Assembly: GCA_964445985.1 (NCBI GenBank)
Contig: CAYUMU010000008.1
Coordinates: 1-64,000, forward strand
Source of the DNA: CAYUMU01 sp964445985
GTDB lineage: Bacteria; Planctomycetota; Planctomycetia; Pirellulales; S012-138
Length of the DNA: 64,000 nucleotides
Reading direction: 5' to 3'
The position numbers and the translations under genes are program-made. This document shows positions 24,851-36,365 of this stretch, piece after piece. The notes beneath the pieces were generated by a model that did not search any database, was not told the DNA's origin, and saw nothing but the letters and a program-made list of their open reading frames with translations. The number at the start of each line of letters is the position of its first letter. Position 1 is the first letter of the stretch.

Positions 24851-26923
24851 TTACCAGCGGCCGCGAATGACATGCAAACTGCCTTCCTGACGCGCGCTAC
24901 AACCATATTCCACTTCGGGCGATTTCTCGACGATAGCTATGTAGGAATTGGGAGGCAGATCGAGATTGCCGCCCAGCGCCAGGCGGGCTTCTTCGATGGA
25001 TGCCTCCAACCGGCTTTCATTACCGCTTAGCATGTATGAACCAGAGTACGGCCTTCCTGGGCTAAGGCTAATGTTGCTGGACGAGAGCGCTTGCGGCCGG
25101 GCTTCGAGAATACTCAACCGGGCGGCGGCCGAGGCGGTTTGCGCGGCGGCCGCATCGAGGGTGATCGTGCCGCCGGCATCAATATCGGCGGCGCCAAAAT
25201 ACTTGCCCTCGGCGTCGCGAAGCACCAGTTGCAAAATGCGCGAACCCAGTTGATTGGTGACCACCGGCGGCTTGCCCGGCGTGCTGGTTACCTGGAGGGC
25301 GGCGGGCGACTGGCGGGCGCGGATGCACATGAACTGAGTGGTGGTGCGCGAGCGGAGCCAGCCTTCGGCCAGGTGTTGATCATCCCCCCATTTCAGCACG
25401 CGGCTCGCGTTGCGGCTTTCATGACGAGAGTTAACGCCCACTTCCTTGGGAAACACGGCCATATCGGTGGGAAAGTGAAGGCCGTCGGAGGGCGCCACGC
25501 CCGCGTAATAGGTTTGCCGCGACCAACACGCGGCCTGGCCCGACCGCTGATCCAACTCGGTAAAGCTACGAGCGCGAACGCGCACATGGAAGCCATCGGC
25601 CACCACGGCATAGCCGATCAAGCCACCCGTGATCAGCAGCGCCGAGAGGGGCACCGTGACAACCAGCAAATACAGCCGCCGCTTGCGACGGAGCAGAAAG
25701 TAGTTGAGCGGCCCAATGCCAATCACAAATAGCGTAATCAGAATTTGAAATTCGAGCACCGGGGGCAGGCCCACGCCAGGAATCAGCCATTCCCAAAAAT
25801 CCTCATTGGGGTCGAAAGGATCGACGCCATTCCGAACAATCCAGTCAACCCGAGACACGTCGGCAAATTCGGGGACGCCGTTTGGCAGGATGGCGGGCAG
25901 GGTGTCGATGACGGAATCTCGGAAGACCACCACCATTCCAAACCCCAGGGGGCGGGAGCGAATGGAGTCCAGCATTTGCTCCGACTCCTCTTTGGAAAAC
26001 GGCGTCTGGGGAGCGGCTTCGATGGCTTCGCCCAATTGGGAATCCAGCTCAATACGAGAACCTTGCAAGTAGTTTGGATCAACGAAATTTGAGATCCCAG
26101 TAATCAAGGTCGGACGTTGCCAGTCAGAAGAAACAGTGGAATTGCCGGGAGCCATGGCCGAGTTCAACAACTCGTCGAGCTGGGGCAATTCTTTCATTTG
26201 CGACCCGGCTTGCTCAATCCATAAGTTGCCCCCGGCGGCAACCCAGGTTGCCAGGGCATGGAAAGCCTGGGGGTGTTTTCTGGACAACTCTTGTAGTTTC
26301 TCAAGCGGCAGATGAACAATATCGTTAGGTGTGTAGCCCAGCCATGTTTGAGGAAAGGTTTCCAACGGTTCGAAATGGAAACCTTCGGGTCCTCCGTGAA
26401 GGTTAAACGCCCTGGTCCTTTCCGTGGCGGCCCCTGCCGATAAGACATGCGTGCCGAAATACTGATGACGGGAAATACTGGGCAAGTAAGAATTCAAGCC
26501 GCGTTCCAACTCGCCGTCGATCCAAACACGGAACTCGCATTGCGTATGTGGATTGAGCATAGGCAGCAAGATGTTGACATTGATGGGCGCGCTTTGGCCC
26601 GCCGGCAACGTGGCATCTTGTTCCACGAGTAACGATCCACCGTTCCAGTGAACAAAGTTGTCGTCGAGCTCAATGGTAGCCACGGAATCGGTCGCCAACG
26701 GGGGCACGGCCTGGAGTTTGACGCGAACGGGCATGTAACCGCCGTTCTCGCGCTGCGACCGCTCGATCCACAGGCGATAGCCCTGCTTGACCAGCTTGCC
26801 CTGGGCGTCTCGCTGAGGTGGGACTTCGCGGTCAGGCGCCTGCGCCTCTAAATTGGGCGACGCCACAAGCACCAGCAACAACGGCAGGCAGAGAACAGCA
26901 GGCCGGCACGATGCGCTAATCAT
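24851..26923 (-). CDS. Exported membrane-anchored protein of the ABC operon (GldG-like context)
   Basis: A 690-aa protein. A signal peptide (LPLLLVLVASPNLEA, cleavage near AQAP) leads to about 400 residues outside the cell, then two close membrane helices (about 430-480: PVLEFQILITLFVIGIGPLNYFL and LYLLVVTVPLSALLITGGLIGYAV), then another external or periplasmic part. Its start overlaps the preceding gene's stop by 8 bp (ATGATTAG), a sign of translational coupling. The layout (large extracytoplasmic domain plus short membrane pair next to an ABC pair) resembles Gld/DUF4350-type auxiliary subunits. I see no enzymatic motif. Start at 26923 is fixed by the signal peptide. Confidence 0.75.
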   Translation of the reverse strand: MISASCRPAVLCLPLLLVLVASPNLEAQAPDREVPPQRDAQGKLVKQGYRLWIERSQRENGGYMPVRVKLQAVPPLATDSVATIELDDNFVHWNGGSLLVEQDATLPAGQSAPINVNILLPMLNPHTQCEFRVWIDGELERGLNSYLPSISRHQYFGTHVLSAGAATERTRAFNLHGGPEGFHFEPLETFPQTWLGYTPNDIVHLPLEKLQELSRKHPQAFHALATWVAAGGNLWIEQAGSQMKELPQLDELLNSAMAPGNSTVSSDWQRPTLITGISNFVDPNYLQGSRIELDSQLGEAIEAAPQTPFSKEESEQMLDSIRSRPLGFGMVVVFRDSVIDTLPAILPNGVPEFADVSRVDWIVRNGVDPFDPNEDFWEWLIPGVGLPPVLEFQILITLFVIGIGPLNYFLLRRKRRLYLLVVTVPLSALLITGGLIGYAVVADGFHVRVRARSFTELDQRSGQAACWSRQTYYAGVAPSDGLHFPTDMAVFPKEVGVNSRHESRNASRVLKWGDDQHLAEGWLRSRTTTQFMCIRARQSPAALQVTSTPGKPPVVTNQLGSRILQLVLRDAEGKYFGAADIDAGGTITLDAAAAQTASAAARLSILEARPQALSSSNISLSPGRPYSGSYMLSGNESRLEASIEEARLALGGNLDLPPNSYIAIVEKSPEVEYGCSARQEGSLHVIRGRW

Positions 26924-27389
26924 GAGTGGGGGGCCCTGCTGGATTGGGAAGGGATACGGACTCTGTTTGAGAAGCAGGAAGGCTCGATGCCGATGGCGGT
27001 GTTCGCTCGCCACTGGGGCTTGCGCTGCTGACGCGGCCGACAACCGTGGAGGGGGGAGGAGGCGAGATCGCGTGGACGGACAATGCTTCGATGGCTTCCG
27101 GATTTCTTCCGCCGAATCCAGCCAACCAGGCTGCCACGAAGAACAGCCCATTGATCGTCATTAGCACGGCCAAAGCGACGGCGGCCACGGATAGGCCCGC
27201 GCACACTTGCCTCCACGTGCTGACAACATCGCCACCGCGGACAAACGGGGATTGGTCAAAATTCTCATCACGCTCCGACTGCCAGCGATCCTGCACGCCG
27301 AGTAGTCCTTGAGATAGGATGGCGAACAGTACCGCCGCCACGGCCAGAATGATGAGCGCCGTGCGGGTAGAGAAACGGGGAAGGAACAT
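26916..27389 (-). CDS. Small two-helix membrane protein, first gene of the ABC operon
   Basis: A 157-aa protein with two membrane helices: about 11-26 (ALIILAVAAVLFAILS) and about 64-90 (GLSVAAVALAVLMTINGLFFVAAWL). A charged stretch of some 35 residues lies between them, and the C-terminal half is Pro/Ser-rich and probably disordered. No known domain. It is the first of four minus-strand genes (this, the 690-aa protein, ATPase, permease). Its stop overlaps the next start by 8 bp. It may be a regulatory or assembly subunit of the ABC complex. Confidence 0.65.
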   Translation of the reverse strand: MFLPRFSTRTALIILAVAAVLFAILSQGLLGVQDRWQSERDENFDQSPFVRGGDVVSTWRQVCAGLSVAAVALAVLMTINGLFFVAAWLAGFGGRNPEAIEALSVHAISPPPPSTVVGRVSSASPSGERTPPSASSLPASQTESVSLPNPAGPPTHD

Positions 27390-27508
27390 TTGCGGGTTCT
27401 GTTAGAATGCGAGGATGCTGGCAACAGATGAAACTAACCAAAAAATACTGGCAGCAACTCGGGATGACTCTATTCTATAGGGCGATGAAACTCTGTTTGG
27501 CATGAATA

Positions 27509-30500
27509 TCATTTTTCCGGCGGCACGGGATCGGTAATCAGATCCACGTCTCCCCAATATCCAAATTCCCAGGCCCAGTCGTTGGCGGCATTCTCAAGTT
27601 GAATGGCAACCCGCTGGCCGGCCCACTTCTCCAGATCGTATTCGACCACAACCCAGCCGTCTTGCGAGGTTTTACCGCTGATGAGGTTTTCGCCCAAAAC
27701 TTCGTCGTTGACTCGGGCAATCAGCAACCAGTCGCCTTGGGCATGATGCGATACTTGAATACGTAGGCGCGGATGGCCTTCGGTAGGAACCTGTACCTGG
27801 GACGTAAGCACGCAGGGCTGGCCGCGAGAAACCGGATGTGTTTGCAGCACGCCGTGGCGGCCGCGGTGCTCTTTCAGAATCGCAAGGCCCCCTTCGCCCG
27901 ATGCCTGCGTGCTAAAGCCGGGGGCCACTTCCGCAACGAGTAGGGCAAACTCGCTGGCGGTGTTGGATTGGCGAGGCTCCACGTTGTAAACGCCGGCTAG
28001 CCGCTGGGCGGCGGCATCGCTCGGCGGCCTGTCGAGCGTGAGCAGCGCGAACAAGTCGGCGATTTCGGCCGGCGCGAGCTGTTTCTCCACGCCCTCGGGC
28101 ATCATCGAAAGCTTGCTCGTTTCCATTTCGTCGATTTGATTCTTGGACAGCCGCTCCAACTTTCCGCCCTGCATCTTCAGCACAATGTACTCGGGGCCTT
28201 CTTCCGCCAGCAGTCCGGTGAGCGCGCGACCGTCGGTCGTGATGACACTGCGGGCCTGATAAGCGGACCCAATCACCAGGCTGGGATCGAACACGTTGGA
28301 CAGCAGTTGCGGAAAGGAATTGCGGCCGTTGGAGGTGATATCGGGTCCGACTTCCTGGCCTTCGCCATGAAGTTTGTGGCATTGCGCACAGAGCTTTTTA
28401 TAGACGATCAAGCCGCGATGGGGATCGCCTTCGTTCTGCCGAATGAGCTTGCGCATTTGTTGGACGACGAGCTCGCGGTCGGGGTTTCGTTCGCTGCGAA
28501 TCACTCCCCAATGTTTGCCGAGTCGTTCCTGTAGCGAGGGAACGCCCATGGCGTGGATTCGTCTGGCCTGGTTGACATTGAGCGCAGCCGCGGGCAGCTT
28601 GGCGGCGGCGATGGCCTCCAGCAATTGCTCGGCCCAAATGGGTCGCTGCGCGAGCAGTTCGATGGCTTTGGCTTGTTCGTCGGCCGAAAACTCTGGCCAA
28701 TGCCGCAGCGCCAAGTCGCCCACGGCCGGATCGTTGAATCGCCCGAGCGTGGCGAGGAGTTGCGCGCGGAAGTTCTCCGGTGGCCGCGATTGACGAATGA
28801 CTTGGTCGACCAGGCTTAAGAGCTCTTTCGTGTCGGCAGAAACCAGCGCGGCCAGGGCCTGCACTCGCCGCTCCGCTGGGTAGTTGGGCGATGTGAAAAT
28901 TTGCCGCGCGGCGGCAATGCCCTGCGCGCTATTCCAAGTGGCGGCCAAAATGGCGGCGTCCAGATACATTGCATGCTGGGCATCGCCCGTGAGCAACTTA
29001 TTGAGCGGGGCCGAAAACGCCTCGCGATAGTGAGCCAGCTTATCTCCGGCCAGTTCGCCCGATTGAGTTTGCGCCGCCAGCCCATCCAGGCAGATTCGTG
29101 TCAGATATTCGTGGTTCCCCTCCAGGGAATATTCGAAAAGCTTCGCCAGCGGCGATGCAGACTGGGGCTGTGTCAGCAATCGTGCAACAAGATAGGGCGC
29201 CATCTGCCGCGGCCCAGCGGTTCCCAGCACTGGTTGGTCATGCAAAAGCTCCACCACCCGATCGGTCTGCTTGTCGAGCAAGGGCTGGAGGTTTTGCCAA
29301 ATGATTCGCGGAATCAGTGAATCGTCGCCGTGCTGCCGCAGCACCTTCACGAGAATTTCGGGAGCATCGAGCCCCGGTATGCGGCGGGCAGCAATCGCCA
29401 CCTGCAAGGCTACCTGAGGCGCCGGATCGTTGGCAAGTTCGGCCACGCTGGCGACAATGGCCGCATCGAGTTGATGCGACCGCGGCGACGCGGCAAACTC
29501 AGCCGCGAACCGAACACCCCATGCGCGCAAGCTGGCATCATTGGCTTGCAACAATTGGCGATGAAACTCGGTGGTAAACGGTTTTGCGGAACCCAAGGCG
29601 AATAAAGCGTGCATCCTGGCGAAGTGTGGCCGCGACGAATCGAGCACGGAACGCTCCAACTCCTCGGGCGTGCCAGGCTGAGCCTGCCCGCCGGCCAGGC
29701 GCTCGGTCAGCACGCGCTGGGCCGTCCCGCGAAAGTAGTCGTTGACCTGCGCAAGCCGGGCAATGAGTTGTTCATCGGTTTCTTGGGCGATATCGAACTT
29801 TTTCGCTCGGGGCGTATCTTGATAGCGTATGCGATAGAGTCGTCCCCGGAGACGGTCGATGCCGGCCGGATCGCGGTTGGCGTCTTGATAACAATGGTAG
29901 CGGTCATACCAATCCAGAACATATAGACAGCCGTCGGGGCCTGTCTTTTGTGAAACGGGCATGAACCAGGCGTCGTTCGCCGAAAAGAAGTCGGGCTCAG
30001 GCGTGCCAAAATAGGTAGCGCCGCTCGGCTTGACCGTATCCACATTGATGCAATTGCCATGAATGTTGCCCATATAGAGCCGGTTGCGATATTTCTCGGG
30101 ATAGGCGTCGCTATCGAAATAGTGAATTCCGCAATAGGCCGCTTTCTGATGCTTGTGCTTGACGATCGATTCAATCTTCCAGGTGTGGGGAGGATACGGG
30201 CCGCCCTGGCGGTGGTAGTATCCCGTTTGGGTGATATGCCAGAGATGATCGATCACGCAAGCGCTGAGAAAGGCTTCGCCATCGTGATTGAAGGCAATTC
30301 CCCAAGGGTTGCTGGTTCCCTCGGCAAACAACTCAAAATGCCGGGTGCGCGGATGGATGCGAAACAACGCGCAAGTGAACTTCCACCCAGGATGATCGGC
30401 CGTGAAGTGCGGGCTGCCTGGCGGATACCGCACATGGCTATGATTGAACACGCCATTGAGCCCATAGAGCCAGCCATCGGGTCCCCAGACCAGCGAGTTG

Positions 30501-31030
30501 GGCAACTCATGGGTATCGGTGCGGCCAAAGCCGGTAACGACCACTTCGCGGCGGTCGGCCTGGCCATCGCCGTCGGTGTCTTGCAGAAACAGAATATCGG
30601 GGGCGTTCGAGACCCAAACGCCTCCGTGGCCCACGGCAATGCCGCAGGGAATGTTGAGGCCCTCGGCGAAGATGGTCACTTTGTCGGCGCGGCCATCGCC
30701 GGTGGTGTCTTCCAGAATCTTAATGCGGTCGCGGCCTTCGCCCGCCGATCGCCGCGGATATTCCAAACTTTCGCAAACCCAGAACCGCCCTCGCTCATCG
30801 ATGGTCATGGCGACGGGGTTCACCAGGTCGGGTTCGGCCGCCACCAGTTCCACGCTGAATCCGGGCGGAACTTGCATTTTGGCGATGGCCTCGGCGGGCG
30901 AAAGCGCCGGCCCCGGCAGCTTGTCCTGCCGATGAGGGATCACCTCGCCCAACGTGGTTTGAGCGATCGCGATCGCAGGCAACAACACCAAGATCGCCAG
31001 ACCATTGCGAAACCAAGCAAATCGCCGCAT
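27509..31030 (-). CDS. PVC-type membrane-bound dehydrogenase-like heme protein
   Basis: A 1173-aa exported protein of the large PVC heme-binding family typical of planctomycetes and verrucomicrobia. After a signal peptide (residues about 1-24) come a soluble sugar dehydrogenase-like beta-propeller (PPGFSVELVAAEPDL to about 420, with TGDGRADKV and DTDGDGQADR calcium-type loops), an alpha-helical HEAT-like region (about 420-850), a cytochrome c domain with CAQCH at about 878-882, and a C-terminal beta-sandwich that may bind carbohydrate (GYWGDVDLITDPVP at the end). Oxidation of an unknown sugar or alcohol with electron transfer through the heme is the expected role. Start 31030 has no clear ribosome site; the frame is open a few codons further. 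Confidence 0.9.
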   Translation of the reverse strand: MRRFAWFRNGLAILVLLPAIAIAQTTLGEVIPHRQDKLPGPALSPAEAIAKMQVPPGFSVELVAAEPDLVNPVAMTIDERGRFWVCESLEYPRRSAGEGRDRIKILEDTTGDGRADKVTIFAEGLNIPCGIAVGHGGVWVSNAPDILFLQDTDGDGQADRREVVVTGFGRTDTHELPNSLVWGPDGWLYGLNGVFNHSHVRYPPGSPHFTADHPGWKFTCALFRIHPRTRHFELFAEGTSNPWGIAFNHDGEAFLSACVIDHLWHITQTGYYHRQGGPYPPHTWKIESIVKHKHQKAAYCGIHYFDSDAYPEKYRNRLYMGNIHGNCINVDTVKPSGATYFGTPEPDFFSANDAWFMPVSQKTGPDGCLYVLDWYDRYHCYQDANRDPAGIDRLRGRLYRIRYQDTPRAKKFDIAQETDEQLIARLAQVNDYFRGTAQRVLTERLAGGQAQPGTPEELERSVLDSSRPHFARMHALFALGSAKPFTTEFHRQLLQANDASLRAWGVRFAAEFAASPRSHQLDAAIVASVAELANDPAPQVALQVAIAARRIPGLDAPEILVKVLRQHGDDSLIPRIIWQNLQPLLDKQTDRVVELLHDQPVLGTAGPRQMAPYLVARLLTQPQSASPLAKLFEYSLEGNHEYLTRICLDGLAAQTQSGELAGDKLAHYREAFSAPLNKLLTGDAQHAMYLDAAILAATWNSAQGIAAARQIFTSPNYPAERRVQALAALVSADTKELLSLVDQVIRQSRPPENFRAQLLATLGRFNDPAVGDLALRHWPEFSADEQAKAIELLAQRPIWAEQLLEAIAAAKLPAAALNVNQARRIHAMGVPSLQERLGKHWGVIRSERNPDRELVVQQMRKLIRQNEGDPHRGLIVYKKLCAQCHKLHGEGQEVGPDITSNGRNSFPQLLSNVFDPSLVIGSAYQARSVITTDGRALTGLLAEEGPEYIVLKMQGGKLERLSKNQIDEMETSKLSMMPEGVEKQLAPAEIADLFALLTLDRPPSDAAAQRLAGVYNVEPRQSNTASEFALLVAEVAPGFSTQASGEGGLAILKEHRGRHGVLQTHPVSRGQPCVLTSQVQVPTEGHPRLRIQVSHHAQGDWLLIARVNDEVLGENLISGKTSQDGWVVVEYDLEKWAGQRVAIQLENAANDWAWEFGYWGDVDLITDPVPPEK

Positions 31031-31279
31031 GATGAATCGTGCCTTGTGAACCAAGGAGAACGCCCCGGTGAAGTGAAGAAAAAGCCACGCCGACAGATTT
31101 TTCTAGTATAACGACCCTGCGCACAAGACATAGTGTGTCTTGGCGGCAACAGTCTTGGCGGCATCGGAGGGGGGAGAACGGCGCCAGTCGCTTGCGGGCG
31201 TCACTTGCCGGCGTCGCAGGGCGCGGCGCCCCCTTCAGGTTAACGGCCCATCAGGGGCTCTGGGCGTTGTTCAGAGCGA

Positions 31280-32632
31280 GTGAATTGGAGACGGGTGGTC
31301 ATCGTGGTGCTTCAACGGAACTGCCGCCAAACGAACGCGCGCGTTGCCCGTTGGTTGGTTCTCGCTAGCCTGGCTTGGGGAATGGCAGGCCCGGCGCGGG
31401 CGCAATCTTCGCTGTTTACAGAAGACGCGATCGCCTTTGGGCGATCCCCCATCGATTATTACGGACCTGCCGAGCAGAACCGCATCGCTGATCTGGCGGC
31501 CGAACTTGCTGCGGGTAAACGGCAACTCGAGTTTGATCCACAGCATGGCTATCTGCCATCGCTGCTGGCGGCGTTGGATATCCCCGTCGAATCGCAGGTC
31601 TTGGTATTTTCCAAGTCGTCGCTCAATCAGCAACTCATCACCCCCCAGACGCCGCGCGCTATTTACTTTAACGACGACGTTTACGTGGCCTTTGTGCCGG
31701 GCGCTGCCTCGTTGGAATTGTCGGCGATCGACCGGAGCAAAGGGGCACTATTCTATACGCTGTTGCAAGGCAAGCAGGAGCGTCCGCGGTTTCAGCGTGA
31801 AGAGCGGTGCGTGGTGTGTCACGCGGCGCAAAGCACCCTGCAAGTGCCCGGTCACATGTTAAAAAGCTTTGAAACAACGGAGACCGGCAAGCTGGTCAGC
31901 GGCTATTCGCGAGTTACCCAAGATACGCCCTATGAAAATCGCTGGGGCGGTTGGTATGTCTCGGGCAAGCCCACCGATCTGGTGCATCACGGCAATTTGG
32001 TCGGCGCCGCCGACTATCGGGCTCACGCCACCCAGCCTGGCTTCAAGAAATTGCCGGGCAATCTGGCCGGGTTCTTCGATACCGAGCGCTATCTGTCACC
32101 CTATAGCGATATCGCCGCCCTGCTGGTGCTCGATCATCAGGTTCATGGTCAGAATCTATGCATTCGTTTGAATCTGGAATCGCAATTGAATCTGCCTCTC
32201 CATGAGACGGTCGAGCAGTTGGCGCGCTATCTGCTTTTGGCAGATGCTCCCCCGCTGGATAGCGCCGTGGAAGGTAGCAGCGGATACACGCAGCGCTGGC
32301 AACGGCGAACCATGGCGGCTGAGGCGGCGCTCAGCCACGCCGACGATGACACCGATGCCGGCAGCCCAGCTTTCAATTTGCGGCGGCTGAATCTCAAAGA
32401 TCGTGTGTTTGAGCAGCCGCTTAGCTATTTGATAGAAACCCAGGTGTTTCAATCTCTGCCAGCGGCTGCCAAGACGGCCGTCGCGAGGCGATTCACCCAA
32501 GTGCTGGGCCCCGAGCCGCCCGCCTGGCTAAAGCTGACACCGGCGCAGCAGCGGCATGTGCGGCGATTGCTGGCCAAATCGCTCCCCGAAATGAACGGGG
32601 CAGTCGAGAGCGAACACGCGCCGCCAAAGTAA
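31280..32632 (+). CDS. Secreted single-heme CxxCH protein of unknown family
   Basis: A 450-aa exported protein. The leader (WLVLASLAWGMAGPARA, cleavage near residue 42) follows a basic 22-residue stretch. A single heme-binding CVVCH motif sits at 177-181 (Cys177, Cys180, His181), in a domain of beta-strands and loops. No further cytochrome-like motif was found. The first half (FGRSPIDYYGPAEQNRI, YLPSLLAALDIPVESQVLVFSKSS) is shared by a family of unknown cytochrome-like proteins in planctomycetes, to my recollection. It is divergent from the PVC dehydrogenase, so a redox partnership is possible but not shown. The GTG at 31280 is a plausible start; further in-frame GTG codons lie just downstream. 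Confidence 0.75.
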   Translation: MNWRRVVIVVLQRNCRQTNARVARWLVLASLAWGMAGPARAQSSLFTEDAIAFGRSPIDYYGPAEQNRIADLAAELAAGKRQLEFDPQHGYLPSLLAALDIPVESQVLVFSKSSLNQQLITPQTPRAIYFNDDVYVAFVPGAASLELSAIDRSKGALFYTLLQGKQERPRFQREERCVVCHAAQSTLQVPGHMLKSFETTETGKLVSGYSRVTQDTPYENRWGGWYVSGKPTDLVHHGNLVGAADYRAHATQPGFKKLPGNLAGFFDTERYLSPYSDIAALLVLDHQVHGQNLCIRLNLESQLNLPLHETVEQLARYLLLADAPPLDSAVEGSSGYTQRWQRRTMAAEAALSHADDDTDAGSPAFNLRRLNLKDRVFEQPLSYLIETQVFQSLPAAAKTAVARRFTQVLGPEPPAWLKLTPAQQRHVRRLLAKSLPEMNGAVESEHAPPK

Positions 32633-32920
32633 CGCGCTCCCCGCCACCTCCACCTCCCCATCGTTGGCCAGCGAACGATCGTGGGTTTCCGCCTGCTGTG
32701 GGGCGGCGGGGCTGACGCCCCTGCCGATGATCCGGGCTTTACCGCTCCCCCCCGCTCGTGTCGGTTGGGCCTGCTTTGCAAACGGAAAGCGTTTTGGCAG
32801 ATCTAACGCGCAAAAAAAAATCATTATGGCCCTTGGAGAAGGTCCAGCGCGACGCCATGACCTAACATTGAGGGCGACCTTCGTTGTCGTCGCACCCGTT
32901 CTGTACAGAGCAACGAGGCA

Positions 32921-33790
32921 ATGCCGTCAACTATTAAAGCCAGCCCGCAATCGACTCTGGAAACGGTCGTTCAGCAGATCGACGAGATTTCCACGCTGCC
33001 AGATGTGGCATTGCGGGTGATCGAGGTCACGAACGATCCCCAGGCCGGGGCGTTGGAACTCAAGAGCGCGATGGAAACGGATGTTTCGCTGTCGGCGCGC
33101 GTGCTGCGCATTGTGAATTCCTCGGCTTATGGCTTGCGGACCCCGGTTACCAACCTGCAATCGGCGGTTGCCTATCTAGGCTTCCGGCAAATACGCAACC
33201 TGGCCCTGACTGCCTGTATCAGCGATTTCTTCCAGGGGAATTCAACGGTCGGCGCCTATCAGCGCTCCAACCTCTGGCGCCATCTGGTGTCGGTGGGAAT
33301 TTGCGCGCGAATGATCGCGGTTCGCAAACAGATTAGCTATTTTGAAGACGTATTCCTGGCAGGCTTGCTGCACGATGTCGGAATTCTGCTCACCGATCAA
33401 TATTGCCATGCCCAGTTCCGCCAACTGATGGAGAATTTAGACACGAACGTGTCATTGGAAGCCAACGAGCGAAAGTTGCTGGGGTTTGCCCACACGGACC
33501 TGGGGGCTTCCGTGGCGTTGGTCTGGCGCTTTCCGGCAGCGGTGGTGGAGTCGATCCGGCATCATCATTCCTCCATTAACTATGCCGGGGAATATATCGA
33601 CACCATTCGCTGTGTCGAAGTCGCGAACATGCTCTGCACTTTCAAGGGCATTTCGTCGGTGGGGGTCAATCTCTTGCGTCCGGCCGTCACGGCGGTCAAC
33701 GCTCTGGGGCTATCGAAGCCAGGGCTGGAAGCGCTGTTGGCCGACTTGGATGACGAGATCAAGCGTTGTAGTGAACTGTTCAACATGTAA
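32921..33790 (+). CDS. HDOD domain signalling protein
   Basis: A 289-aa protein that is essentially one HDOD domain. HDOD domains are HD-fold relatives, often without catalysis, that act in chemotaxis, motility and quorum signalling as output or scaffold modules. The HD-like core reads FLAGLLHDVGILL near 145-157; the N-terminal half has LPDVALRVIEVTND and VSLSARVLRIVNSSAYG, and SAVAYLGFRQIRNLALT. It is 15 bp upstream of a hybrid histidine kinase in the same direction, so the two are almost certainly co-transcribed and form a signalling pair. No receiver domain is present in it. Confidence 0.92.
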   Translation: MPSTIKASPQSTLETVVQQIDEISTLPDVALRVIEVTNDPQAGALELKSAMETDVSLSARVLRIVNSSAYGLRTPVTNLQSAVAYLGFRQIRNLALTACISDFFQGNSTVGAYQRSNLWRHLVSVGICARMIAVRKQISYFEDVFLAGLLHDVGILLTDQYCHAQFRQLMENLDTNVSLEANERKLLGFAHTDLGASVALVWRFPAAVVESIRHHHSSINYAGEYIDTIRCVEVANMLCTFKGISSVGVNLLRPAVTAVNALGLSKPGLEALLADLDDEIKRCSELFNM

Positions 33791-33805
33791 TCGGGAGATG
33801 AACGC

Positions 33806-35719
<1,914 letters not shown>

Positions 35720-35950
35720 CACTTCGCCGGCAGCCGGCGAGGGGGGCCGTCGCGAGCCGTTTCCTCGGTAACTGCGGGGCGGTTGGGCCTTCAATGGATA
35801 AAGCATTGCTGGCCATCGCTTTCCGAGCACTCCTTGTCCGGTTGCGGCGAGCTTCTATAATCACCGCATGCACCCGCCCCGGCGCCGGATCTTAAGTTCC
35901 GCTTCACGCGTGGACGGGATACCGGACCCCAACCGACGGAGAAGACTTTC

Positions 35951-36274
35951 ATGGGCAAAGTAGCCGAAATCAGCGATGCCACGTTCAGCCAAGAGGTTCT
36001 CGAAGCCGATCAGCCGGTTCTCGTGGATTTTTGGGCCCCGTGGTGCGGACCCTGCCGCCAAATTGCCCCCCTGGTGGAAGAATTGGCCTCGGAGTATTCC
36101 GGATCGGTCAAGGTGACCAAGGTCAATATCGACGATAGTCCCCGGTCGGCCCAAGAATACGGCGTGTCGAGCATTCCCACGCTGATGGTGTTCAAAGGCG
36201 GCGAAGTGGTGCAGCGGTTTGTGGGCGTGCAGCCCAAGAATCGCCTGCAACAGGCGTTAGACGCCGTGAAGTAA
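35951..36274 (+). CDS. trxA: Thioredoxin TrxA
   Basis: A 107-aa thioredoxin, the cytoplasmic disulfide reductase fed by thioredoxin reductase. The redox motif WCGPC is in VDFWAPWCGPCRQIAP, the cis-Pro is in GVSSIPTLMVFKGG, and length is standard. A purine-rich GGAGAAGA stretch lies just before the ATG. The upstream spacer (231 bp) holds its promoter. A strong hairpin (36307-36332) follows the stop. Confidence 0.96.
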   Translation: MGKVAEISDATFSQEVLEADQPVLVDFWAPWCGPCRQIAPLVEELASEYSGSVKVTKVNIDDSPRSAQEYGVSSIPTLMVFKGGEVVQRFVGVQPKNRLQQALDAVK

Positions 36275-36306
36275 CGGCCCCCCCCTCCCGGCGCCCGCGA
36301 CCAACC

Positions 36307-36332
36307 AGCCGCCGCCCCTTAGGGGGGCGGCT
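36307..36332. terminator. Hairpin between convergent trxA and the ExbD-like gene
   Basis: AGCCGCC (36307-36313) pairs with GGCGGCT (36326-36332), plus CCCC/GGGG in the middle with a bulge; loop about 4-5 bases. Lying between two converging genes, it may stop both transcripts. No poly-U run on either side. Confidence 0.55.
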
Positions 36333-36365
36333 CATGCCAATCTCGTCATTCAACCCCGGCTTGCC

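Noticed and set aside
27501..27516. GAATATCATTTTT near the end of the PVC dehydrogenase gene, similar to the ZIP operator
   Set aside because: Lies at a 3' end, has no symmetric half, and no metal gene is downstream.
32765..32785. Possible sigma-54 promoter before the HDOD gene (TGGGCC...TTTGCA)
   Set aside because: GG and GC are 9 bases apart; the needed spacing is 10.
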